Source: Candidatus Alistipes faecigallinarum
Lineage (GTDB): Bacteria; Bacteroidota; Bacteroidia; Bacteroidales; Rikenellaceae
Assembly (NCBI GenBank): GCA_019115605.1
Contig: DXDG01000023.1
Location: 36,280-100,279 of the forward strand
Length of the DNA stretch: 64,000 nt
Direction of reading: 5' to 3'
A program made the translations under genes and the position numbers. This document shows, piece after piece, positions 35,732 through 44,652 of this stretch; positions within the stretch are counted from its first letter, which is position 1, and each line of letters begins with the position of its first letter. The notes beneath the pieces were generated by a model. That model was given only the letters and a program-made list of their open reading frames with translations. It had not been told where the DNA came from and searched no databases.

Positions 35732-35763
35732 AAAGGCACCCTGCCGGGCAGGGTGCCTTTTTT
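35732..35763 (+). terminator. Terminator of the two-component operon
   Basis: A 13-base-pair stem AAAGGCACCCTGC / GCAGGGTGCCTTT around CGG, with the T run continuing to 35763. It lies between convergent genes and may act in both directions. Confidence 0.85.
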
Positions 35764-35865
35764 GTCGCGGGGTATCGACGGGTGTCGGGCCGTCAGGTCA
35801 GATGCGGCAGGCCGGGCCGGCGGCGGATCGCATCTCTCCGACCCTCCTCCTTCGGTCTGCTCCGG

Positions 35866-37335
35866 CTATTCTCCGGTGTCGATGCGGATCGTGTAGGTCT
35901 GCCCGGGTTCGAAGCCGGGATTGTAGACCAGCAGGAAGTTCTCGTCGAGGGCCGCCTGCCACGGCTCGCCTTCGGCCAGGCGCGGGCGGTCGAGCCGCTC
36001 GGCGAAGAACCAGCTGAAGGGCAGCTCCTTGACATGCTCCTCCTTGAAGCGGTCGCCGGCCATGCGCTCGGCGCTGAACTCCGGCGAGGTTTCGACGGTC
36101 AGCGTGCATCGTCCCGGCTCGTTGTGCACCGTTACGGTGTAGTCCTGCTCGGCGGGAAGCTCGCGGAGCCGCACCTCCCAGGCCGGGTCGCCGTAGAAGG
36201 CCAGCACGTCGCGGTCGAAGAAGAAGCCCGTCTCGTCGATGTTCAGCTCGCGTTCGGCCACCTCGTTCGCCCGTTCGAAATCCTCCTCGGCGAAACCCTC
36301 CGGGCCGAACGGGAAGGCCTTGGCACCCAGTCCGGGACACCACCCTTCGAGCTGGTGGAGCAGGTCCTGCTGGTTGAGGAAGAAGGCCTCGGACAGCGTG
36401 TAGCGCCCGGGCGAGGTGAGCCAGTATTTCAGTCCGCCCCAGCCGCTGCGGCCGTACCACGTCGGCACGACGTAGCCGACCAGCGCCGCCGCCCGGGCGC
36501 TGTTCATCCAGGCGATCGCCATGCTCTCGCGCGTGTTGTTCACGTTGCCGATCAGGCAGTTGCCGATGGGAAGGAAGACCCTCCGCTTGCCCGATTCGCG
36601 GAGCGCCTCGCGCCCCTCGGGGAAGTCGGCGTAGAGCGCCCCGTCGGCGCAGCGCAGGTTGCCGACCGAATAGGGCATTTCGAGGTTGCGCTCCGTGGCG
36701 TGCGAGGCCGTGGTGATCAGGTTGGGGTCGTAGGCCGCGTAGTAGTCGCAGAAGTCGCGCAGCAGGTCGGGACGTCCGTCCGGCAGGCGGTGCGGGGTTT
36801 GGTAGTGGCGCACGGAGTCCTCGCCGGGGCGCTTCTCGCCGCAGAGCCCTTCGTAGCGGTCGTCCACATAGGCAAACGACTCGAACCACTTGGCTCCGGA
36901 GACCTCGCGCAGCGTGCTCACGGCGCTGCGGATGACGAGCGGCTCCTGGGCGTCGAGCACCATGCGGCGGGCCGCCGCGGCGTCGTAGCCCGTGATGACG
37001 CCCCAGAGGTAGTCGGCATAGATGTCCGCATCGACCGCACGGCTCATGCGGTTCAGCGCGATGATGTAGTCGCGTCCGACCTGCTCGGGCCGTTCAACGA
37101 AGGCGACGTAGCGGGGTTTCATGCCGCGCAGCGCGTCGAGTGTCTCGCCCACCGAGTCGCGGTAGGTGATGACCTGCGCGCCGGGATGGCTCTCGCCGAG
37201 CGCCTCGACGACCGTTGCCCATTGCGGGTCGTCCGTGATGCCGGGGCCGGCGACGATCGCGTAGTCCGGCGGAGCGGGAGCCGTGCCGCAGGCACAGGCA
37301 GCCGCGGCGAGGAGCAGGAGGAGGATTCGTTTCAT
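35866..37335 (-). CDS. Lipoprotein, possible clan CD-like peptidase, function unknown
   Basis: 489 residues from ATG at 37335. MKRILLLLLAAAACACG is a lipoprotein signal with candidate lipidated Cys at 14 or 16. The mature protein starts with an alternating fold (YAIVAGPGITDDPQWATVVEAL, then PGAQVITYRDS). Two hydrophobic stretches end in candidate catalytic residues: LITTASHATE (His) and VFLPIGNCLIGNV (Cys), the order seen in clan CD peptidases such as gingipains and caspases. A beta-rich C-terminal domain (FLLVYNPGFEPGQTYTIRI) follows. No family was recognised with confidence. It lies 32 bases after the cardiolipin synthase gene. Confidence 0.65.
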   Translation of the reverse strand: MKRILLLLLAAAACACGTAPAPPDYAIVAGPGITDDPQWATVVEALGESHPGAQVITYRDSVGETLDALRGMKPRYVAFVERPEQVGRDYIIALNRMSRAVDADIYADYLWGVITGYDAAAARRMVLDAQEPLVIRSAVSTLREVSGAKWFESFAYVDDRYEGLCGEKRPGEDSVRHYQTPHRLPDGRPDLLRDFCDYYAAYDPNLITTASHATERNLEMPYSVGNLRCADGALYADFPEGREALRESGKRRVFLPIGNCLIGNVNNTRESMAIAWMNSARAAALVGYVVPTWYGRSGWGGLKYWLTSPGRYTLSEAFFLNQQDLLHQLEGWCPGLGAKAFPFGPEGFAEEDFERANEVAERELNIDETGFFFDRDVLAFYGDPAWEVRLRELPAEQDYTVTVHNEPGRCTLTVETSPEFSAERMAGDRFKEEHVKELPFSWFFAERLDRPRLAEGEPWQAALDENFLLVYNPGFEPGQTYTIRIDTGE

Positions 37336-37367
37336 GTTCGTATCGGGTTTTCGAAGTTTCGGCAGGG

Positions 37368-38783
37368 TTACATCAGCGGCGAGAAGACCCTCAGGAAGGA
37401 TTCGGCCCAGCGGCGCGGGCGCGGGCGGCGGAACCACTCGCCGGGGGTTACGGCATGGCACTGTGCGGCGTCGTCCGCAAAGATGGCGGCCATGCGGGCC
37501 GTGAAGGCGGTGTCGTAACAGAAGGCATTGACCTCGAAGTTGTGCTCGAAACTGCGGAAATCCATGTTTGCCGAACCGATCACGGTCAGCATGTCGTCCA
37601 CGATGAGCAGCTTCGAGTGGAGGAATCCCGGTTTGTAGAAGAGGATCCTGACACCGGCGCGCATCATGTCGTCGAGGTAGGAGTGCGACGCGAGGTCTAT
37701 GAAACGCGAGTCCGAGCGTGCGGGAAGCATCAGGCGGACATCGATGCCGGCCAGTGCCGCCGTCTGCAGGGCGGTGTTCAGCACGTCCGACGGGAGGTAG
37801 TAGGGGGTCTGGATCCAGATTCGCTGCCGGGCCCTCATGATGGCGTAGCTCTCGGCCTGCAGCAGGGCGCGCCACTTGCCGAAGGGCCCTCCGGCGACGA
37901 TCTGCAGGATGTTTCCGGTGAAGCAACGTGCCGCCGGGAAGTATTCGCTGCCGGAGAGGTGCTGCTTGGTGGTGGCCGACCAGTCGCTCAGAAAGGCGAT
38001 CTGCAGCCCCGCGACGCCGTTCCCCTCGATGCGGAAGTGGGTGTCGCGCCACGAGCCCCACCCCGTGCCGCGGACGTAGCGGTCGGCGACGTTCATGCCG
38101 CCCATGAAGCCCACGCGGCCGTCGATGACGGCGATCTTGCGGTGGTTGCGGTAGTTGACCTTGCTTGTGAAACGCGGGAACTTGACGTGCAGGAAGGCGT
38201 GGACCTCGATCCCTTCGCGGCGCATGCCGCGGAAAAACTCCTTCTTCACGCGGCTGCATCCCACGTCGTCGTAGAGGATCCGTATGCGGACCCCCTCGCG
38301 GGCCTTTGCCACGAGAGCGTCGCGCAGGCGGCAGCCCGTCTCGTCGTCGCTGAAGATGTAGTACTGGAGGTGGATGTGGTGGCGGGCTTGGGCGATCTCG
38401 CCGAGCAGCGCCTCCATCTTCGAGCGTCCGTCGGTATAGGGGACGATGTCGCTGCCGTAGAGCGGCACGGCGTGGCAGGTGCGCTTCAGCAGCTGCACGA
38501 GGGGACGGTAGCGTCCCGGCAGCTCGGGACATCCGACCCGTTCGGCCTCTTCGAGCTGCAGGGTGATGCGCTTGCGGGTGCGCCGCGAGATGATGCGTTT
38601 TTTCGAGAGGTTCTGCCCGAAGAAGAAGTAGAAGACAAGCCCCACAACGGGCGCCAGCAGCAGCACGATGATCCACGGGAGGGTCTTCAGCGGGTTGCGG
38701 TTGTCGGTGATGATGACCACCACGATCCCGAGAATCGTGATCGAGTAGAGTACCAGAAACGTATATGTCAGAATCTGCTGCAT
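37368..38783 (-). CDS. cls: Cardiolipin synthase (phospholipase D family)
   Basis: 471 residues. Two membrane helices occupy the first 60 residues. The first HKD motif is HRKIAVIDGRVGFMGG and the second HSKLLIVDDMLTVIGSANMD, the pair needed for phosphatidyl transfer. HIHLQYYIFSDDETG is also typical. The enzyme joins two phosphatidylglycerol molecules, or a related pair, to make cardiolipin in the inner membrane. The 134-base gap upstream shows no clear promoter box. Confidence 0.95.
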   Translation of the reverse strand: MQQILTYTFLVLYSITILGIVVVIITDNRNPLKTLPWIIVLLLAPVVGLVFYFFFGQNLSKKRIISRRTRKRITLQLEEAERVGCPELPGRYRPLVQLLKRTCHAVPLYGSDIVPYTDGRSKMEALLGEIAQARHHIHLQYYIFSDDETGCRLRDALVAKAREGVRIRILYDDVGCSRVKKEFFRGMRREGIEVHAFLHVKFPRFTSKVNYRNHRKIAVIDGRVGFMGGMNVADRYVRGTGWGSWRDTHFRIEGNGVAGLQIAFLSDWSATTKQHLSGSEYFPAARCFTGNILQIVAGGPFGKWRALLQAESYAIMRARQRIWIQTPYYLPSDVLNTALQTAALAGIDVRLMLPARSDSRFIDLASHSYLDDMMRAGVRILFYKPGFLHSKLLIVDDMLTVIGSANMDFRSFEHNFEVNAFCYDTAFTARMAAIFADDAAQCHAVTPGEWFRRPRPRRWAESFLRVFSPLM

Positions 38784-38917
38784 GGCATCTGCGGGTTTCT
38801 TCTCTTCCGGGTCTTCCGGGCAGACCGCACCGGCTCCTCCGCCAGGTCCGTCAATGAAGCCGGGCAGGCTGCGCTTGCGCGGGGCGGATTATTCCTGCCG
38901 CGCCGGGCCCTGTACGG

Positions 38918-39928
38918 CTATTTGGTCCCCTTCTCTTCGGGGAAGCTCACCGTGTAGAGCAGGTGCTCGACGCCGCGCACGAAGTTGCGCTTGTGCAACT
39001 TGGGCGAGTAGACGTAGCCGTCGAGCGTGAAGACGCGGTTGGTCGCGGTATCGACGGTCGTGTAGCTGACGAACGGGCCGCCCATGAAGTCGCCCTCGAC
39101 GTCCCAGAATCCGCGCAGCTCACACCATAGACGTCCTTCGAGGCGGAACATCCGGAAGGCGGGCGGGAAGGCGTCGGAGGTGGTCATGTACGAACCGTCG
39201 GACGGTCCCGGAATGCGTGCCGCAAAGCGGTTGCGTGCGGCGATCAGCGCCTCGGCGGTGAGCGCCTCGGGTCCCTCGTACGGGTAGGAGTAGACGAAGA
39301 ATCCCTGGCTGGCGGTGGGGTATTCGTAGCGGGCCCAGATGAAGTCGGCCTCCTGCTTGGCCAGCATGTAGCCTTTGGGAACCTTCATGCCGACGCCGAA
39401 GATCTTGCGCACGGCGGCGTCGATGCCCGGATTGTAGAACTCGCTGTTGGCCGCAATCGCGCGGTCGCGCTCGGCCTTCTCGAGGACCTGGACGATCTGC
39501 GCACGGTTTTCGGAGAGGTAGCGCACCAGGGCGCTGTCCGAGGGGGCCTGCATCGTCAGGATGATCTGCGGGCGGGCCGTAACGTCGTACTCCACGCCGG
39601 CCGCAGCCTTCTCGATCGAGGGATCGACCTCGACCTTGAGGATGTTGCGGTGCTCGGCCACGAGCCCCGTCAGTCCGCGCTCCTGTACGCGCAGCACGTC
39701 GAAGAGCGGCTCGGTCTGGTTGAGGTAGGGAACGGGTGCGGCCAGCACGGCGCGCAGCGAGTCGCCCACGGCGCCCGTCCACTCCTGCTGCGGGCATACG
39801 ACTATGAGTTCGTAGGGTTTTCCCTGCGAGCTTTTCTTGGTGTCGGTCAGGGTATTGACGGCCTTGCAGCCGCCCGCCGCGGCGACGATGAGCATCGCGG
39901 CGGCGATTCGGAACATTCGTTTCATCAT
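38918..39928 (-). CDS. DUF4837 family lipoprotein
   Basis: 336 residues from the ATG at 39928 (or the adjacent one at 39925). A short signal ends AAAGGC, giving a lipidated Cys near residue 21. The body (PYELIVVCPQQEWTGAVGDS, LTMQAPSDSALVRYL, GPFVSYTTVDTATNRV) matches the DUF4837 family of Bacteroidetes, whose function is unknown. A divergent promoter region separates it from the deacetylase gene. Its leader would be about 95 bases long. Confidence 0.82.
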   Translation of the reverse strand: MMKRMFRIAAAMLIVAAAGGCKAVNTLTDTKKSSQGKPYELIVVCPQQEWTGAVGDSLRAVLAAPVPYLNQTEPLFDVLRVQERGLTGLVAEHRNILKVEVDPSIEKAAAGVEYDVTARPQIILTMQAPSDSALVRYLSENRAQIVQVLEKAERDRAIAANSEFYNPGIDAAVRKIFGVGMKVPKGYMLAKQEADFIWARYEYPTASQGFFVYSYPYEGPEALTAEALIAARNRFAARIPGPSDGSYMTTSDAFPPAFRMFRLEGRLWCELRGFWDVEGDFMGGPFVSYTTVDTATNRVFTLDGYVYSPKLHKRNFVRGVEHLLYTVSFPEEKGTK

Positions 39929-40028
39929 CTTTTTCGCCTGTTTCGGCCTCCGCGCGGCGGGCGGCGGAGCCCCGTTTTCCGATAGCCGGAAACACGCTCC
40001 GGGGCCTCCCCGGCGTGAAAGCCATTTA

Positions 40029-40036
40029 CAAATATA
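40029..40036 (-). promoter_or_regulatory. Promoter -7 box for the DUF4837 gene
   Basis: The minus strand reads TATATTTG in an AT-rich island between divergent genes. Confidence 0.5.
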
Positions 40037-40069
40037 GGGATATTTTTTCGCAATGGCACGGATTTTCCT

Positions 40070-40077
40070 TATTTTTG
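40070..40077 (+). promoter_or_regulatory. Promoter -7 box for the deacetylase gene
   Basis: TATTTTTG ends seven bases before the ATG at 40085, so the mRNA is likely to have almost no leader. Confidence 0.55.
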
Positions 40078-40084
40078 CTCCGTC

Positions 40085-40693
40085 ATGCGGCTCAAACCAC
40101 CGAAAATAGTCCGGCGCCTGATGCCGGATCTGATCTGGGAGATCGACGATGCCGACGGGGTTTTCCTCACCTTCGACGACGGCCCGACGCCGGGCATTAC
40201 GGAGTGGATCCTCGCGACGCTGGACAAGTATGATGCCAAAGCGACCTTCTTCGTGCTGGGCAAGAACGTCGAGATGTACCCGGACCTCTACCAGCGGATC
40301 CTCGACGCCGGACACAAGGTCGGCAACCATACCTATTCGCACCAGAAGGGGTGGGGCATGAGCCTGGAGCGCTACACGGAGGATGTGGATTTTGCCAATG
40401 ATCTGATCCACAGCGAGCTGTTTCGTCCGCCCTATGCGCAGATCACCCCGGCGCAGGCGCGTTTTCTGGGGCAGCGCTACAAGCTGGTCATGTGGGACAT
40501 CATCTCGCGCGACTACAACCGCAAGCTCTCGCCGCGCACCTGCCTGCGCAACGTGACGAAGTACCTTGCGCCGGGTGCGATCGTCGTCTTCCACGACAGC
40601 GAGAAGGCCTTCCGCAACATGCGCTACGCGCTGCCGCGCACCCTGGAGCGGATCCGCCGGATGGGACTCGTGTGCAAGGCCATAGAGCTCTGA
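40085..40693 (+). CDS. Polysaccharide deacetylase (NodB domain, CE4)
   Basis: 202 residues, little more than one NodB domain. Motif 1 is FLTFDDGPTPGITEW with the catalytic and metal Asp, and motif 2 is GNHTYSHQ with the metal His pair. LFRPPYAQIT is motif 3, and VVFHDSEKA the last. CE4 enzymes remove N- or O-acetyl groups from glycans such as peptidoglycan. There is no signal peptide or membrane helix in front of the domain, so its place in the cell is uncertain. Confidence 0.9.
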   Translation: MRLKPPKIVRRLMPDLIWEIDDADGVFLTFDDGPTPGITEWILATLDKYDAKATFFVLGKNVEMYPDLYQRILDAGHKVGNHTYSHQKGWGMSLERYTEDVDFANDLIHSELFRPPYAQITPAQARFLGQRYKLVMWDIISRDYNRKLSPRTCLRNVTKYLAPGAIVVFHDSEKAFRNMRYALPRTLERIRRMGLVCKAIEL

Positions 40694-40754
40694 TTCTCCG
40701 CGGGGAGCGGTAAATTGCCTCCGCGACGAAATAGGATTATTGGGAAATTTTTGC

Positions 40755-40762
40755 TAACTTCG
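40755..40762 (+). promoter_or_regulatory. Possible promoter -7 box for efp
   Basis: TAACTTCG is one base from the consensus and lies 35 bases before the efp ATG. This is a weak call. Confidence 0.35.
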
Positions 40763-40797
40763 CACCCGCGAAATTTCAATATCAAAAACAATACGTT

Positions 40798-41364
40798 ATG
40801 GCAACAACCGCAGACATCAAGATCGGCATGTGCATCGAGTTGGACGGCAAGACCTACCAGATTGTCGATTTCCAGCATGTGAAGCCGGGCAAGGGCCCCG
40901 CTTTCGTACGCACGAAACTCAAGAACCTCGAGAACGGACGCGTCGTGGACAACACCTTCTCGGCCGGCGTGAAGATCGAGCCGGTGCGCGTCGAGCGCCG
41001 TCCCTACCAGTTCACCTACGAGGATGACCTGGGCATGCACTTCATGCACACGGAGACCTTCGAGGAGATCAACATCGACAAGAACCTGATCAACAACTAC
41101 GACCTGATGGCCGACGGCCAGGTGGTCGAGGTGATGTTCCACACCGAGAAGGAGCAGGTTCTCTCGGCCGAGCTGCCGCCGATCGTCGACATGGAGGTAA
41201 CCTACACCGAGCCGGGCGTGAAGGGCGATACGGCCTCGACCAACTCGCTCAAGCCCGCAACGGTCAATACGGGCGCCACGATCCGCGTGCCGCTGTTCAT
41301 CAACACGGGCGACAAGATCCGCGTCGACACCCGTACGCGCGAGTACTACGAGCGTATCAAGTAG
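40798..41364 (+). CDS. efp: Elongation factor P
   Basis: 188 residues, full length. The KOW-like domain I carries the loop [15 protein letters not shown] with Lys32 at the tip, the position that reaches the peptidyl-transferase centre. The OB domains follow ([19 protein letters not shown], and the C-terminal [19 protein letters not shown]). EF-P rescues ribosomes stalled at polyproline runs, of which ftsA in this window has a clear example. The type of lysine modification, if any, cannot be read from this region. A strong terminator follows. Confidence 0.97.
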   Translation: MATTADIKIGMCIELDGKTYQIVDFQHVKPGKGPAFVRTKLKNLENGRVVDNTFSAGVKIEPVRVERRPYQFTYEDDLGMHFMHTETFEEINIDKNLINNYDLMADGQVVEVMFHTEKEQVLSAELPPIVDMEVTYTEPGVKGDTASTNSLKPATVNTGATIRVPLFINTGDKIRVDTRTREYYERIK

Positions 41365-41397
41365 TCGCGCAACCGGCGCCGGAGCCTCGGGTTCCGA

Positions 41398-41442
41398 AGC
41401 AAAACACCCCGGACATTGCATGCCCGGGGTGTTTTGCTTTTC
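41398..41442 (+). terminator. Terminator after efp
   Basis: A 15-base-pair stem AGCAAAACACCCCGG / CCGGGGTGTTTTGCT is followed by TTTTCG. It lies between efp and the convergent argH. Confidence 0.85.
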
Positions 41443-41472
41443 GGCCTGTCTGCCCTTTTCGGGCGGGCGGGG

Positions 41473-42783
41473 TTATATCCCCGGCGTGTCGAACTCTTCC
41501 ATCACGCGCTCCATCTTGCGGCGGATCTCGTCGGTGCAGAGGTTGCCGATGCTTCCCTCGTGAGTGTGGTGCACCTCGCGTGTGGGGCGGTATTCGCCGC
41601 GCTGCACGGCCATGCCGACCTGCCGGTAGGCTTCGCGGAAGGGCACGCCCTGCAGCACGAGGCGGTTTACGTCCTCGACGGTGAACAGGTAGTCGTACTT
41701 CCGGTCGTCGAGGATATGCTCGTTCACCTTCAGGTGCGCCAGCATGAAGTCGCCCATGCGGAGCGTGCGCTTGATCTCGTCGATGGCCGGGAAGAGGATG
41801 TCCTTCATCAGCTGCAGATCGCGGTGGTAGCCCACCGGGAGGTTCGTCGTCAGCAGGGCGATCTCGTTGGGCAGCGCCTGCAGGCGGTTGCAGCGCCCGC
41901 GCATGATCTCGAAGACGTCGGGATTCTTCTTGTGGGGCATGATGCTCGATCCGGTGGTCAGCTCATCGGGCAGCGAGACGAAGCCGAAATTCTGGCTCAT
42001 GAACAGGCAGAGGTCCATGGCCATGCGTCCGACGGTCGCCGCCACGGCGGCGATGGCGGCCGCTGCGGCGCGCTCGCTCTTGCCGCGGCTCATCTGGGCC
42101 GCCACGACGTTGTAGTGCAGCGACTCGAAGCCCATCAGGCGCGTGGTCATCGTGCGGTCGAGCGGGAACGACGATCCGTATCCGGCGGCCGATCCCAGGG
42201 GATTCTGGTTGGCGATGTGCCACGCCGCGGCGAGCATCCGCATGTCGTCCACGAGCGTCTCGGCGTAGGCCCCGAACCACAGTCCGAACGACGAGGGCAT
42301 GGCGATCTGCAGGTGGGTGTATCCCGGCATCAGCACCTCGCGGTAGCGTTCGCTCTGCTCCTGCAGGCGGTCGAAGAGCCGGCGCACGGCGTCGGCGATC
42401 TGCCGCAGCTCGTCGCGCAGGAAGAGTTTCAGATCGACCAGCACCTGGTCGTTGCGCGAGCGTCCCGAGTGGATCTTCTTGCCCACGTCGCCCAGCCGGC
42501 GCGTGAGCAGCAGCTCGACCTCGGAGTGCACGTCCTCGACGTCGGGCTCGATTTCGAAACGCCCGGCCTTGATCTGTGCGGCGATCTGCTGCAGTCCGGC
42601 TGTGAGGCTTTCGAGCTCCTCGCGGGTCAGCAGCCCGATCTTCTCGAGCATGGCGATGTGGGCCAGCGACCCTTCGACATCGTAACGCGCCAGCCGCAGG
42701 TCCAGTTCGCGGTCCTGTCCCACGGTGTACTCCTCGATCATGCGGTCGGGCTCGAAGCCCTTGTCCCAAAGTTTAGTGCTCAT
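41473..42783 (-). CDS. argH: Argininosuccinate lyase
   Basis: 436 residues from ATG at 42783; this start overlaps the previous gene by 11 bases and gives the family N-terminus STKLWDKGF. The signature TTGSSIMPHKKNPD is complete. EDVHSEVELLLTRRLGDVG and HSGRSRNDQVLVDLKLFLR are conserved substrate-binding blocks. The enzyme splits argininosuccinate into arginine and fumarate, the last step of the pathway. It is the last gene of the arginine cluster. Confidence 0.97.
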   Translation of the reverse strand: MSTKLWDKGFEPDRMIEEYTVGQDRELDLRLARYDVEGSLAHIAMLEKIGLLTREELESLTAGLQQIAAQIKAGRFEIEPDVEDVHSEVELLLTRRLGDVGKKIHSGRSRNDQVLVDLKLFLRDELRQIADAVRRLFDRLQEQSERYREVLMPGYTHLQIAMPSSFGLWFGAYAETLVDDMRMLAAAWHIANQNPLGSAAGYGSSFPLDRTMTTRLMGFESLHYNVVAAQMSRGKSERAAAAAIAAVAATVGRMAMDLCLFMSQNFGFVSLPDELTTGSSIMPHKKNPDVFEIMRGRCNRLQALPNEIALLTTNLPVGYHRDLQLMKDILFPAIDEIKRTLRMGDFMLAHLKVNEHILDDRKYDYLFTVEDVNRLVLQGVPFREAYRQVGMAVQRGEYRPTREVHHTHEGSIGNLCTDEIRRKMERVMEEFDTPGI

Positions 42784-43840
42784 ATTCCAATGCCAAATTT
42801 TCGATGAATCTGTGATAGACGGCGATGCCCTCGGCAATCTCCTCCGGAAGGATGTATTCGTCGGCCGTATGCGAGCGTGCCGAGTCGCCGGGCCCCATCT
42901 TGAGGGCCGGGAAGGGCATGAGCGTACGGTCCGAGGTGGTGGGCGAGACGAACGACGTGCGCCCGGTGGCGCGTGCGGCGCGCATGAGCGGATGTTCGTC
43001 GCCGAGCGCCACGGCGCAGATGCGCGTCGAGCGGGGCGTCAGCTCGGAGCGTACGGCCGCGCGGAGCAGGGCGACGGTCTCTTCGTTCGTGTAGGCGTCC
43101 GTCGTGCGGACATCGACCACGAAGCGGCACGTGTCGGGCACGACGTTGTGCTGTGTGCCCGCCTCGATCTGCGTTACGGCGATGCCGACGGGTCCCAGCA
43201 GCGCCGATTCCCGCTCGAAGCGGAACGAGCGCAGCCGCTCGATATCCTCCAGCGCGATGTAGAGGGCGTTGATCCCCTCGCCGCTGGCCGCGTGGCCGCT
43301 CTTGCCGCGGGCCGTGCCGTCCAGCACGACCAGCCCCCTCTCGCCCGCCGCGGCCTGCATTCCCGTGGGTTCGCCCACGAGGGCCATGTCCACGGGCCCG
43401 AGGGCCGGGACCAGCGCCCGCATGCCGTGCTCGCCCATGCACTCCTCCTCGGCCGAGAGGGCCAGCAGCAGGTTGAAGGGCAGCGCCTTGTCGCGCAGCG
43501 CGAGGAAGGTCTCCGTGAGGGCCACGACCGAGGCCCCGGCGTCGTTGCTGCCCAGTCCGTAGAGGCGTCCCTCCTCGAAGGTCGGCGTCCAGGGGTCGCG
43601 CGTCCACGAGGCGGCCGGCCGCACCGTGTCGTGGTGCGAGTTGAGCAGCAGCGTGGGCCGCGCGGGATCGAACCCTTCGCTGCGGGCCCAGACATTGTTG
43701 TGAAGCCGCTCGGGCCGTGCGCCGCGCGCGGTGAGGTACTCTTCGAGCAGGTCGCCCGTGCGCGATTCGTCGCGCGAGAGCGACGGGGTCGCGATGAGGC
43801 GTTGCAGCAGTTCGAGGGCTTGTGTTGCGGTGTTGTCCAT
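42773..43840 (-). CDS. argE: M20 family deacylase, ArgE-like (probable N-succinylcitrulline/ornithine desuccinylase)
   Basis: 355 residues from ATG at 43840. Metal-binding motifs are LLLNSHHDTV and GLGSNDAGASVVAL, the catalytic Glu pair lies in LSAEEECMGE, and SARSHTADEYILPEE holds the last ligand. This is the ArgE/DapE fold. In an arginine cluster with a succinyl-type carbamoyltransferase, its likely task is to remove the succinyl group from N-succinylcitrulline. That substrate is inferred from context and from the Bacteroides pathway, not from the sequence itself. Confidence 0.85.
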   Translation of the reverse strand: MDNTATQALELLQRLIATPSLSRDESRTGDLLEEYLTARGARPERLHNNVWARSEGFDPARPTLLLNSHHDTVRPAASWTRDPWTPTFEEGRLYGLGSNDAGASVVALTETFLALRDKALPFNLLLALSAEEECMGEHGMRALVPALGPVDMALVGEPTGMQAAAGERGLVVLDGTARGKSGHAASGEGINALYIALEDIERLRSFRFERESALLGPVGIAVTQIEAGTQHNVVPDTCRFVVDVRTTDAYTNEETVALLRAAVRSELTPRSTRICAVALGDEHPLMRAARATGRTSFVSPTTSDRTLMPFPALKMGPGDSARSHTADEYILPEEIAEGIAVYHRFIENLALEYEH

Positions 43841-43872
43841 GTCGTTTGTCGCCGGGGCGTTCCGCCACCGGA

Positions 43873-44652
43873 TTATTCCGTTTGGGTAATGCGGGTTCCC
43901 GAGCCGTCGCCGAGCGCCTCGGAGCTGCGGATCGTAACGCTCCGCACCCCCTGCGCGACGGCCCGCAGGGCGTTCTCGATCTTCGGGATCATCCCCTTGC
44001 TCACCGTGCCGTCGGCCTTGAGCGGCGGGTAGCTCTCCGGGGTGATCGTCCGGATGACCGACTCCTCGTCGTCGGGGTTGCGCAGCACGCCGCGCTTCTC
44101 GAAGCAGTAGACCAGGTCGGTCGGGGCGAGGCGTGCGGCGCCCAGCGCCACGGCCGAAGCCACACTGTCGGCGTTGCAGTTGAGCAGTGTGCCGTGTCCG
44201 TCGTGCATGATGGCCGAGAAGACGGGCGTGAGCCCCGCGTCGAGCAGCGAGGCGAGCCGCGGGGCATCGACCCGCTCGATGTCGCCGACGAAGCCGAAGT
44301 CGATGGGCTCGGGCGAGCGGCGGCGGGCCGTGATGACATTCGCATCGGCCCCCGAGAGGCCGATGGCGTTGCATCCGGCGGCCTGGAGCCCGGCGACGAT
44401 CTGCTTGTTGGCCAGTCCGGCGTAGACCATCGTAACCACGTCGAGCATCCCCTTGTCGGTGATGCGGCGCCCCTCGACCATGCGGACCTTCAGTTCGAGC
44501 CGTTCGGCCAGCCGTGTGGCGAGCTTGCCGCCGCCGTGGACGAGGATCCTGCGCCCGGGCAGGGCGGCGAACTCCTTCAGAAAGCGCTTGAGTGCCGCGG
44601 CATCGTCGATGACGTTGCCGCCGATCTTTACGACCGTGATTGCCTCCGTCAT
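43873..44652 (-). CDS. argB: N-acylglutamate kinase (probably N-succinylglutamate)
   Basis: 259 residues. The amino-acid-kinase fold begins VVKIGGNVIDD, with RILVHGGGKLATRLAE as the glycine-rich substrate loop. TLLNCNADSVASAVALGA and DGTVSKGMIPKIENAL are ATP and substrate motifs of ArgB. It phosphorylates the acylated glutamate in the second step. In this phylum the acyl group is succinyl, and nearby genes support that here. The ATG overlaps the argF' stop by four bases. No sign of arginine feedback elements was identified by eye. Confidence 0.9.
   Translation of the reverse strand: MTEAITVVKIGGNVIDDAAALKRFLKEFAALPGRRILVHGGGKLATRLAERLELKVRMVEGRRITDKGMLDVVTMVYAGLANKQIVAGLQAAGCNAIGLSGADANVITARRRSPEPIDFGFVGDIERVDAPRLASLLDAGLTPVFSAIMHDGHGTLLNCNADSVASAVALGAARLAPTDLVYCFEKRGVLRNPDDEESVIRTITPESYPPLKADGTVSKGMIPKIENALRAVAQGVRSVTIRSSEALGDGSGTRITQTE

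Noticed and set aside
35866..38676. Apparent fusion of a phospholipase-D-region frame with the lipoprotein
   Set aside because: The upstream part is an out-of-frame reading of cls; the lipoprotein signal starts at 37335.
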